Shown here in pieces: positions 1 to 6,334 of a stretch of DNA of 8,222 bases. Both the position numbers and the translations under genes were made by a program. The DNA lies in the NCBI GenBank assembly GCA_003695865.1, contig RFGQ01000049.1, positions 1 to 8,222 of the forward strand. Reading direction: 5' to 3'. The notes below the pieces were generated by a model, which was not told where the DNA came from, made no database searches, and saw nothing but the letters and a program-made list of their open reading frames with translations. Each line of letters starts with the position of its first letter. Position 1 is the stretch's first letter. Source of the stretch: Gemmatimonadota bacterium (GTDB lineage: Bacteria; Gemmatimonadota; Gemmatimonadetes; Longimicrobiales; Gaopeijiaceae).

Positions 1-28
1 CCCGACAGGGAAGGGATCGACGAGATCG

Positions 29-1492
29 ATGGCGGACGATAAGGCGCTGACCCCGCGCTCCGAAGACTTCGCGGCGTGGTACAACGAGGTCGTGCTGCGG
101 GCGGAGCTGGCCGACTATTCGCCGGTGCGCGGATCGATGGTGATCCGGCCGTGGGGTTACGCGATCTGGGAGAACATGCAGCGGGCCCTGGACGACATGT
201 TCAAGGCCACGGGCCACGAGAACGCATACTTCCCGCTCCTCATTCCGATGAGCTTCATCGAGAAGGAGAAGGAGCACGTCGAAGGATTCAAGCCCGAGCT
301 GGCGGTGGTGACGCACGCGGGCGGGAAGGAGCTGGACGAACCGCTGGTCGTACGGCCCACCTCCGAGACGGTGATCATGGCCATGTACGCCAAGTGGATC
401 CAGAGCTACCGGGATCTGCCGCTGCTGCTCAACCAGTGGGCCAACGTCATGCGCTGGGAGCTGCGCACGCGCCTGTTCCTGCGCACGGCCGAGTTCCTGT
501 GGCAGGAAGGGCACACGGTGCACGCCACGGCCGAGGAGGCCGAGGAGCACACGCGCCGCATGCTCGGCGTGTACCGGACGTTCATGGAGGAGTGGATGGC
601 GATGCCGCCGGTGACCGGGCTCAAGTCGGAGTCCGAGAAGTTCGCCGGCGCGGTGCGCAGCTACTCGTGCGAGGCCATGATGCAGGACAACAAGGCCCTG
701 CAGGCCGGCACCTCGCACTTCCTGGGCCAGAACTTCTCGAAGCAGTTCGAGCTGCGCTTCCAGAGCGAGGCGGGAACCGAGGAGTACGCCTGGAACACGT
801 CGTGGGGCGTGTCGACCCGCCTGGTCGGCGGCCTGGTCATGACGCACGGCGACGATCAGGGCATCGTGTGCCCGCCCCGGCTGGCCCCGGTGCAGGTGAT
901 CGTGGTGCCGATCTGGCGGAACGACGACCAGCGGCAGGCCGTGGTCGACAAGGCCGAGGCGGTCCGGGCCGCGCTCGCCGAGCGGGGCCTGCGCGTGCGC
1001 GTGGACGCGCGCGAGCACGTCACGCCCGGCGCCAAGTACTACGAGTGGGAGCGCAAGGGCGTGCCGCTACGCATCGAGATCGGTCCGAAGGACCTCGAGA
1101 AGGGCCAGCTCGCGCTCGCCAAGCGGGTGCGCGGTGAGGACGAGCCGCGCAAGGAATTCCTGCCGGAAGCCGAGGCGCTGGCCACCGTGGCCGAGCGGCT
1201 GGAAGCCTTCCAGTCCGAACTGCTCGAGCGGGCGCGTGCGCGCCGCGAAGCCAACTCCCACCGCGGCGTCACGTCGATCGACGAGATCGCCGAGATCATG
1301 GACGCGGGCGGCGGCTACGTGTACACGGGCTGGAGCGGCGACCCTGCGGTGGAGCAGGCGGTGAAGGAGCGTACCAAGGCGACCCTGCGCTGCATCCCGG
1401 GCGAGGAGTTCCGTTCCGGCACGGCGCCCGCGCGCTGCGTGGGCGGTGAGAAGGACGCCGTGATGGAGGTGGTGTGGGCACGAGCCTACTGA
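29..1492 (+). CDS. proS: Prolyl-tRNA synthetase, short archaeal/eukaryotic type
   Basis: Class II aminoacyl-tRNA synthetase (487 aa) that activates proline with ATP and charges tRNA-Pro in the cytoplasm. Visible motifs are RPTSET (residues 109-114), motif 2 from RWE (142-144) to FLWQEGHT (156-163), and motif 3 with STR (Arg264) and MTHGDD (271-276). Motifs 2 and 3 lie only about 100 residues apart, so the large editing insertion of the long bacterial ProRS is absent. This and the length place it in the short ProRS group. An anticodon-binding domain follows at about 285-385, then the extra C-terminal domain ending in WARAY. That domain normally holds a four-Cys zinc site, but here the usual WCG is WSG (Ser436) and only Cys455 and Cys470 remain. 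The ATG at 29 gives the normal family N-terminus. Its Shine-Dalgarno is weak (GACGAG at 19-24), with a purine run at 7-16. It is the first visible gene of a four-gene forward cluster; the promoter must lie left of the window. Confidence 0.97.
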   Translation: MADDKALTPRSEDFAAWYNEVVLRAELADYSPVRGSMVIRPWGYAIWENMQRALDDMFKATGHENAYFPLLIPMSFIEKEKEHVEGFKPELAVVTHAGGKELDEPLVVRPTSETVIMAMYAKWIQSYRDLPLLLNQWANVMRWELRTRLFLRTAEFLWQEGHTVHATAEEAEEHTRRMLGVYRTFMEEWMAMPPVTGLKSESEKFAGAVRSYSCEAMMQDNKALQAGTSHFLGQNFSKQFELRFQSEAGTEEYAWNTSWGVSTRLVGGLVMTHGDDQGIVCPPRLAPVQVIVVPIWRNDDQRQAVVDKAEAVRAALAERGLRVRVDAREHVTPGAKYYEWERKGVPLRIEIGPKDLEKGQLALAKRVRGEDEPRKEFLPEAEALATVAERLEAFQSELLERARARREANSHRGVTSIDEIAEIMDAGGGYVYTGWSGDPAVEQAVKERTKATLRCIPGEEFRSGTAPARCVGGEKDAVMEVVWARAY

Positions 1493-1514
1493 GCGCCGCC
1501 GCCCCGGGGAGGCG

Positions 1515-2789
1515 GTGAGGGCGAAGCCCTTCCCGCGCATCGACGGTACGCTCGCCGCCGGCGAGGTGCCGCTGGACGCGCTCGCCCGCGAGTTCGGCAC
1601 GCCGCTCTACGTCTACGACTGGGCCGTCGCGAGGACCAACCTGGAGCGCCTGCGCGCGGCCTTCGGCGACGCGGACCTGCTGGTCGCCTACTCGGTGAAG
1701 GCCAACGGCAACCTGGCGCTGCTCGCCCGCCTGGCGGGCGAAGGCGCTGGGGCCGACATCGTGAGCGGCGGCGAGCTGCACCGATGCCTGCTCGCCGGCG
1801 TGCCGCCCGAACGGATCGTTTTCGCGGGCGTGGGCAAGACCCGCGACGAGATCGCCGCCGCGCTGGACGCCCGGATCCTCGCTTTCAACGTCGAGAGTCG
1901 GGGCGAGCTCGAGGTGATCGACGCACTCGCCCGCGAGCGGGGGGTGCGGGCGCGCTTCGCCGTTCGCGTGAACCCCGACATCGAGGCGGGTACGCCGCAC
2001 GAGTACACGCGCACCGGGCACGCGGCGACCAAGTTCGGAGTGGCCGCCGACGAGGCCCTCGCCCTCTACCGCTGGGCCGCCGGGCGGCCGGCGCTCGAGG
2101 CGGTGGGCATCGACGTGCACATCGGCTCCCAGATCGTGGAGCCCGAGCCCTACCGGCGGGCGCTCGCGCACGTGCTCGAGATCGCAGATCGGCTGGCGAG
2201 CGAGGGCGTGTCGCTGCGCTTCGTAGACCTGGGCGGAGGGTACGGCGTGCGCTATGCCGACGAGGAGGCCATGGCGATCGAGACGCTGGCGCGCCTGGTG
2301 GTGCCGCCCGTGCGCGAGCGCGGACTCCGCCTCGTGCTCGAGCCCGGCCGCTTCATCGTGGGCGACGCTGGCGTGCTCGTCGCCCGGGTACTCTATGTGA
2401 AGCGCAGCGGGACGAAGACGTTCGTGATCACCGACGGCGGCATGACCGAGCTCATCCGGCCCAGCCACTACCGGGGCTACCACGAGATCGAGCCGGTACG
2501 CGAGCGCCCGGGCGCGCCGAGGGTGACGGCCGACGTGGTCGGCCCCATCTGCGAGACCGGCGACTTTCTCGCGCGCGAGCGCACGCTGCCGCTGCCCGAG
2601 CCCGGCGACCTGCTCGCCGTGCGCACGGCGGGCGCCTACGGCTTCACGATGGCCTCGAACTACAACGGCCGCCGCCGACCGGCCGAGGTGCTCGTGGACG
2701 GCGACGATGTCGTGCTGGCCCGACGGCGCGAGTCGTTCGACGACCTCGTCCGCGGCGAGCGGCTCCCCGACGGCGGCTACGCCCCGTGA
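1515..2789 (+). CDS. lysA: Diaminopimelate decarboxylase
   Basis: PLP-dependent fold-III decarboxylase (424 aa) that converts meso-diaminopimelate to L-lysine and CO2, the last step of DAP-pathway lysine synthesis. The N-terminal alanine-racemase-like barrel carries the PLP lysine in YSVKANGN (Lys62), HIGSQI (202-207), the phosphate-binding GGGYG (240-244) and EPGR (276-279). The C-terminal beta domain carries CETGD (Cys346, Glu347), which supplies active-site residues to the partner subunit of the dimer, and AGAYGFTM (Tyr375). Length and motif order are normal for LysA. The start is GTG with a GGGGAGG Shine-Dalgarno at 1506-1512, only 2 nt away, which is unusually close. No other start gives the expected short N-terminus. 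It begins 22 nt after proS and ends 19 nt before guaA, so co-transcription is likely. Related ornithine/arginine decarboxylases are less likely given the DAP-type CETGD and HIGSQI context. Confidence 0.96.
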   Translation: MRAKPFPRIDGTLAAGEVPLDALAREFGTPLYVYDWAVARTNLERLRAAFGDADLLVAYSVKANGNLALLARLAGEGAGADIVSGGELHRCLLAGVPPERIVFAGVGKTRDEIAAALDARILAFNVESRGELEVIDALARERGVRARFAVRVNPDIEAGTPHEYTRTGHAATKFGVAADEALALYRWAAGRPALEAVGIDVHIGSQIVEPEPYRRALAHVLEIADRLASEGVSLRFVDLGGGYGVRYADEEAMAIETLARLVVPPVRERGLRLVLEPGRFIVGDAGVLVARVLYVKRSGTKTFVITDGGMTELIRPSHYRGYHEIEPVRERPGAPRVTADVVGPICETGDFLARERTLPLPEPGDLLAVRTAGAYGFTMASNYNGRRRPAEVLVDGDDVVLARRRESFDDLVRGERLPDGGYAP

Positions 2790-2808
2790 ACCCCTCCTCC
2801 AAGGCACG

Positions 2809-4356
2809 ATGGACGCACACGACCGCATTCTGATCCTGGACTTCGGCTCCCAGTACACGCAGCTCATCGCCCGCCGCGTGCGCGAGGAGCGCGTCTACTC
2901 CGAGATCCACCCGCCCGACCGGGATCTCGAGTGGATCCGCGCCTGGCGGCCCACGGGCATCATCCTCTCGGGCGGTCCGGCGTCGGTTTATGGCAAGGAG
3001 GTGCCGCGCGTCGATGCGGGCGTGCTCGAGCTGGGTGTGCCGGTGCTCGGCATCTGCTACGGCATGCAGTGGATGGCCTGGGCGTGCGGAGGGCGCGTGG
3101 AGCCCGGTCGGCGGGAATACGGGAGGGCCGACCTCACGGTGGTGGAGCCGGATGAACTCTTCGAGGGCTTCGAGCCCGGCGAGACGACGCCGATCTGGTG
3201 CTCACACGGCGATCACGTCGACGCGCCTCCGCCGGGCTTCCGCACCCTCGCCTCGACCGAGACGCTTCCGGTGGCCGCGATGAGGGCGGACGACCGGCCG
3301 TTGTTCGCGGTCCAGTTCCACCCCGAGGTGGCCCACACCCCCCGGGGCGGCGAACTGCTGTCGAACTTCCTGTTCCGCGTGTGCGGTTGCCGGCCTACCT
3401 GGACGGCCGGGGCCTTCATCGACGCCACGGTCGAGCGCATCCGTGAGCGGATCGGCGACGCCACGGCGATCTGCGGGCTGTCGGGCGGCGTCGATTCGGC
3501 CGTGGCGGCGGCGCTCGTGCACCGCGCCATCGGAGACCGCCTGACCTGCATCTTCGTCGACAACGGGGTGCTCAGGAAACACGAGCGCGAGAACGTGGAG
3601 CGCACCTTCCGCAAACATATGGGCATCCGCCTCGTCGTGGCCGATGCCGCCGACGAGTTCCTGGCCGCGCTGGAGGGTGTCGAAGACCCCGAAGAGAAGC
3701 GCCGCCGCATCGGGCACGTGTTCATCGACGTGTTCCGCCGCGTGGCCGAGGCCGAGGGCACCGGCGCCCGTTTTCTGGTGCAGGGCACGCTCTACCCCGA
3801 CGTCATCGAGTCGCTCTCGGCCGGCGGACCTTCGGACACGATCAAGACGCACCACAACGTGGGCGGCCTGCCCGACGACCTCCCGTTCGAGCTCGTCGAG
3901 CCGCTCCGGGAGCTGTTCAAGGACGAGGTGCGGCAGGTGGGCCGGGAGCTGGGGCTACCCGAGGAGTTCATCCGCCGCCATCCGTTCCCCGGCCCGGGAC
4001 TGGCCATCCGCGTGCTCGGCCCCGTGACCCGCGAGCGCCTCGACGTGCTGCGCGACGCGGACGAGATCTACCTGGACGAGATCCAGCGCGCGGGCCTGTA
4101 CGACGACATCTGGCAGGCCTTCGCGGTGCTGCTGCCCGTACGCTCGGTGGGCGTGATGGGAGACGCGCGCACCTACGAGCACGTGGTCGCCCTGCGGGCC
4201 GTGACCTCGCGCGACGGCATGACCGCCGATTGGTTCCCCTTCCCGCACGACGTTCTGGCCCGGATCTCGTCGCGGCTCATCAACGAGGTGCGCGGCGTGA
4301 ACCGCGTCTGTTACGACGTTTCGAGCAAGCCCCCGGCCACCATCGAATGGGAGTGA
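2809..4356 (+). CDS. guaA: GMP synthetase (glutamine-hydrolysing), canonical bacterial form
   Basis: Converts XMP to GMP using ATP and glutamine, the last step of de novo guanine nucleotide synthesis. The 515 aa agree with the usual bacterial length. The class I glutamine amidotransferase domain (about 1-200) has SGGP (54-57), the nucleophile Cys83 in GICYGMQ, and His171/Glu173 in FHPEV. The ATP pyrophosphatase domain (about 200-390) has the PP-loop SGGVDS (225-230), IKTHHN, and RHPFPGPGL (390-398). The dimerization domain (about 399-515) has RSVGVMGDARTYEH, SRDGMTA (Asp469) and the C-terminal SKPPATIEWE. An in-frame reading upstream to 2707 overlaps lysA and adds residues unlike any GMP synthetase. 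ATG 2809 gives MDAHDRILILDFGSQY, the normal family N-terminus, with a weak AAGG at 2801-2804. All catalytic residues are present, so this is the likely housekeeping enzyme. The next gene, 4 nt downstream, is a second GMP synthetase of different build. Confidence 0.97.
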   Translation: MDAHDRILILDFGSQYTQLIARRVREERVYSEIHPPDRDLEWIRAWRPTGIILSGGPASVYGKEVPRVDAGVLELGVPVLGICYGMQWMAWACGGRVEPGRREYGRADLTVVEPDELFEGFEPGETTPIWCSHGDHVDAPPPGFRTLASTETLPVAAMRADDRPLFAVQFHPEVAHTPRGGELLSNFLFRVCGCRPTWTAGAFIDATVERIRERIGDATAICGLSGGVDSAVAAALVHRAIGDRLTCIFVDNGVLRKHERENVERTFRKHMGIRLVVADAADEFLAALEGVEDPEEKRRRIGHVFIDVFRRVAEAEGTGARFLVQGTLYPDVIESLSAGGPSDTIKTHHNVGGLPDDLPFELVEPLRELFKDEVRQVGRELGLPEEFIRRHPFPGPGLAIRVLGPVTRERLDVLRDADEIYLDEIQRAGLYDDIWQAFAVLLPVRSVGVMGDARTYEHVVALRAVTSRDGMTADWFPFPHDVLARISSRLINEVRGVNRVCYDVSSKPPATIEWE

Positions 4357-4363
4357 GTGCGTG
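4349..4363 (+). promoter_or_regulatory. Shine-Dalgarno for second GMP synthetase, inside end of guaA
   Basis: GGGAG at 4349-4353 lies within the last Trp-Glu codons of guaA, 7 nt before the GTG start at 4361. The guaA stop (TGA 4354-4356) falls between this site and the start. This layout suggests that ribosomes finishing guaA re-initiate on the second gene, so the two proteins would be made in linked amounts. Because the IEWE tail is strongly conserved, its codons double as the ribosome binding site. Confidence 0.6.
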
Positions 4364-6181
4364 ACGCACGACACCATCGCCGTCATCGACTTCGGCGGGC
4401 AGTACGCCCATCTGATCGCGACCAAGGTGCGCCGCCTGGGGGTACGCGCCGAGATCCGCCAGCCCGAAGATCCGCTCGAGTCGTACGAGGGCGTGCGCGG
4501 CATCGTCATCTCGGGCAGCCCCAGCCTGTCGGCGTACGGAGAGGACTCCGATTACAACCGCAGCATCTACGACCTGGACGTGCCCATCCTGGGCTTCTGC
4601 TTCGGGCACCAGGAGATCGCCAAGCACTACGGAGGCACGGTCGTGCACGGGGGGCGGGAGTGGGGCCATGCCGAACTCCACCTCACCGTCGACGACCACC
4701 CGCTGTTCCGGGGGCTGGGCCCGGTCGAGCCGGTGTGGATGAGCCACTACGATTCGGTGACCGCCCTGGGCCCCGACTTCGAGGAGCTGGGATACACGAG
4801 CACGGGCGCGGGGGGCGAACACCGGCTGGCCGCGATCGGCTCCGACCGCCTGCGGCGGTACGGCTTCCAGTACCACCCCGAGGTCGACGACACGGTCAAC
4901 GGCGAGCGCATGATCGCGAACTTCGTGTTCGAGATCTGCGGCTGCCGCGCCACCTGGTCGATGGACGGCGTGCTGGACGAGATCGTCGAGGAGGTGCGGC
5001 GGCGGGTGGGGGAGCGGTCGGTGTTCCTGCTGGCCTCGGGGGGCGTGGACTCGACCGTGGCGGCGGCGGTGCTGGGGCGGGCGCTGGGGCCCGAGCGGGT
5101 GCATCTGTTGCACATCGACAACGGGCTCATGCGCAAGGACGAGAGCCGCCAGGTGCTGGCCCTGTTCGAGCGGCTGGGCCTGGACCGGCACCTGCACTTC
5201 GAGGACGCGTCCGAGACCTTCCTGAGCGCGCTCGACGGCGTGATCGAGCCGGAGCGCAAGCGCCGTGTGATCGGAGACACGTTCGTCGAGGTGTTTCAGC
5301 GCAAGGCGCGCGAGCTGGGTATCGAAGACCACCTTTTGGGGCAGGGCACGATCTACCCCGACACGGTCGAGACCGGAGGCACGAAGCGCGCCGACGTGAT
5401 CAAGACGCACCACAACCGCGTGCCCGTGATCGAGGCGATGATCGAGCAGGGCAGGGTCGTGGAGCCGCTGGCCGACCTCTACAAGGTCGAGGTACGCGAG
5501 CTCGGCGAGCGTCTGGGGATCCCGCACGAGGCGCTGTGGCGGCATCCGTTCCCCGGGCCCGGCCTGGGCGTGCGGCTGCTCTGCTCAAACGGCGTTCCCG
5601 ACCGCGACGGTCTCGACGCGATGGGGCCGGGACTGGCCGAGGCCGAGGCGCGCTTCGGATTGCGGGCGCTGCCGCTGCCGATCCGCTCGGTGGGCGTGAA
5701 GGCCGACCTCAGGGCCTACGAGCACCCCGTCCTGCTGGTGGGCGACGCGCCCTGGGCGACCGTGCTGGAGGCGGTGGGATGGATCACGGCTCAGGTGCCC
5801 GGCGTGAACCGCTGCGTGCTGCACCTGGGGGGCGACGCGCCGACCGAGCCGAGGCCCCTGGCCGCGGGCGTGACGCGTGCCCGCCTCGACCTGCTGCGCG
5901 AGGCCGACGCGTTGGTCATGGACGGGCTGCGCCGGCACGGGCTCTACGACGAGGTCTGGCAGTGCCCCACGGTGCTCGTGCCGCTGTGTCTGGGCGCGGA
6001 CGGGGGCGAGACGGTGGTGGTGCGGCCCATCCGCTCCCAGCGCGCCATGACGGCGACTCCTGTGCGACTCCCCGACGCGCTCGTCGAGGAGCTCTTGCGC
6101 GACGTGCTCACGCTGCCCGGCGTGTCGGCCGTGCTGCTCGACGTCACCTCGAAGCCGCCGGGCACGATCGAATGGGAGTGA
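4361..6181 (+). CDS. Second GMP synthetase, long form with enlarged dimerization region
   Basis: Predicted glutamine-dependent GMP synthetase paralogue (606 aa against 515 for its neighbour). The amidotransferase domain (about 1-200) has SGSP (51-54, versus SGGP in the neighbour), nucleophile Cys80 in GFCFGHQ, SHYD (128-131, versus SHGD) and His172/Glu174 in YHPEV. The ATP pyrophosphatase domain has SGGVDS (226-231), IKTHHN, and RHPFPGPGL (394-402). About 204 residues follow, against 117 in the canonical enzyme. This tail reads as two related units: about 430-490 (LPIRSVGVKADLRAYEH to VPGVNRCVLHL) and about 515-606 (GLYDEVWQ, RAMTA, LPGVSAVLLDVTSKPPGTIEWE). As I recall, human GMP synthetase has the same two-part dimerization region and ends almost identically. 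The human-type insertion in the ATPase domain is absent. The conserved Asp before MT is Arg561. GTG 4361 is supported by GGGAG 7 nt upstream and the normal N-terminus. It is probably catalytic; whether it makes GMP or a related product is not shown by sequence. Confidence 0.93.
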   Translation: MTHDTIAVIDFGGQYAHLIATKVRRLGVRAEIRQPEDPLESYEGVRGIVISGSPSLSAYGEDSDYNRSIYDLDVPILGFCFGHQEIAKHYGGTVVHGGREWGHAELHLTVDDHPLFRGLGPVEPVWMSHYDSVTALGPDFEELGYTSTGAGGEHRLAAIGSDRLRRYGFQYHPEVDDTVNGERMIANFVFEICGCRATWSMDGVLDEIVEEVRRRVGERSVFLLASGGVDSTVAAAVLGRALGPERVHLLHIDNGLMRKDESRQVLALFERLGLDRHLHFEDASETFLSALDGVIEPERKRRVIGDTFVEVFQRKARELGIEDHLLGQGTIYPDTVETGGTKRADVIKTHHNRVPVIEAMIEQGRVVEPLADLYKVEVRELGERLGIPHEALWRHPFPGPGLGVRLLCSNGVPDRDGLDAMGPGLAEAEARFGLRALPLPIRSVGVKADLRAYEHPVLLVGDAPWATVLEAVGWITAQVPGVNRCVLHLGGDAPTEPRPLAAGVTRARLDLLREADALVMDGLRRHGLYDEVWQCPTVLVPLCLGADGGETVVVRPIRSQRAMTATPVRLPDALVEELLRDVLTLPGVSAVLLDVTSKPPGTIEWE

Positions 6182-6331
6182 CGTTGCGGGCGGCGCGCCC
6201 GCCTCGGGTTCGCACGACCCCGCGCATCCGACCGTAAGCCCGGCGGCGTCCCCACCGTACAGGTTCGGCGAACGGGCCGCGCCCTATCGGGGCCGCGCGC
6301 CCGCAGCGGAACCGGCGACCAGGAGGGGCGC
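6182..6331. other. Intergenic spacer between operon end and NHL gene
   Basis: These 150 nt have no convincing coding content. They hold a G+C-rich hairpin directly after the GMP synthetase stop (described separately) and the ribosome binding site of the next gene. A weak promoter-like pair TTCGGC (6264-6269) and TATCGG (6285-6290), 15 nt apart, is too poor to call. The exported beta-propeller gene may have its own promoter here, but I cannot point to it. Confidence 0.5.
6186..6202 (+). terminator. Possible hairpin terminator after the guaA pair
   Basis: GCGGGCG (6186-6192) can pair with CGCCCGC (6196-6202) around a 3-nt loop, giving a 7-bp all-G/C stem 4 nt after the stop codon. No T-run follows, so this is at best a U-less terminator or an mRNA 3'-end stabilising stem. 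Such stems also arise by chance at this base composition. Confidence 0.3.
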
Positions 6332-6334
6332 GTG
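6321..6334 (+). promoter_or_regulatory. Strong Shine-Dalgarno fixing the GTG start of the NHL gene
   Basis: AGGAGGGG (6321-6328) stands 3 to 5 nt before GTG 6332, depending on which bases pair. It is the strongest ribosome binding site in the window and decides this start over the in-frame GTG at 6338. Confidence 0.7.

Noticed and set aside
2707..2808. N-terminal extension of guaA by 34 codons
   Set aside because: It overlaps the end of lysA and encodes residues unlike any GMP synthetase. ATG 2809 gives the standard N-terminus.
1296..2867. Long reverse open frame of 523 codons opposite lysA
   Set aside because: It is the antisense of lysA and flanks. The translation is rich in Arg, His, Val, Gly and Pro with no family pattern, as expected from G+C-rich third positions. 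lysA itself has full motifs.
4280..5545. Long reverse open frame of 421 codons opposite the second GMP synthetase
   Set aside because: Antisense shadow of a gene with clear catalytic motifs; low-complexity composition and no ribosome binding site judged convincing.
4342..6181. Identical 15-bp sequence ending both GMP synthetase genes (4342-4356 and 6167-6181), considered as a recombination or duplication repeat
   Set aside because: It encodes the conserved IEWE tail plus stop with preferred codons. Protein conservation explains it without a repeat element.
4357..6237. Forward 626-codon open frame in another frame over the second GMP synthetase
   Set aside because: Arg/Gly/Ala-rich shadow translation. 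The true frame, starting at 4361, shows the full GMP synthetase sequence.
6184..6237. Small TTG-started reading frame of 17 codons after the second GMP synthetase
   Set aside because: Arg/Pro-rich, overlaps a hairpin, and shows no conservation clue. Nothing supports it beyond an open frame.
6264..6290. TTCGGC and TATCGG as a promoter for the NHL gene
   Set aside because: Poor match to -35 and -10 boxes and a short 15-nt spacer, so it is indistinguishable from chance.
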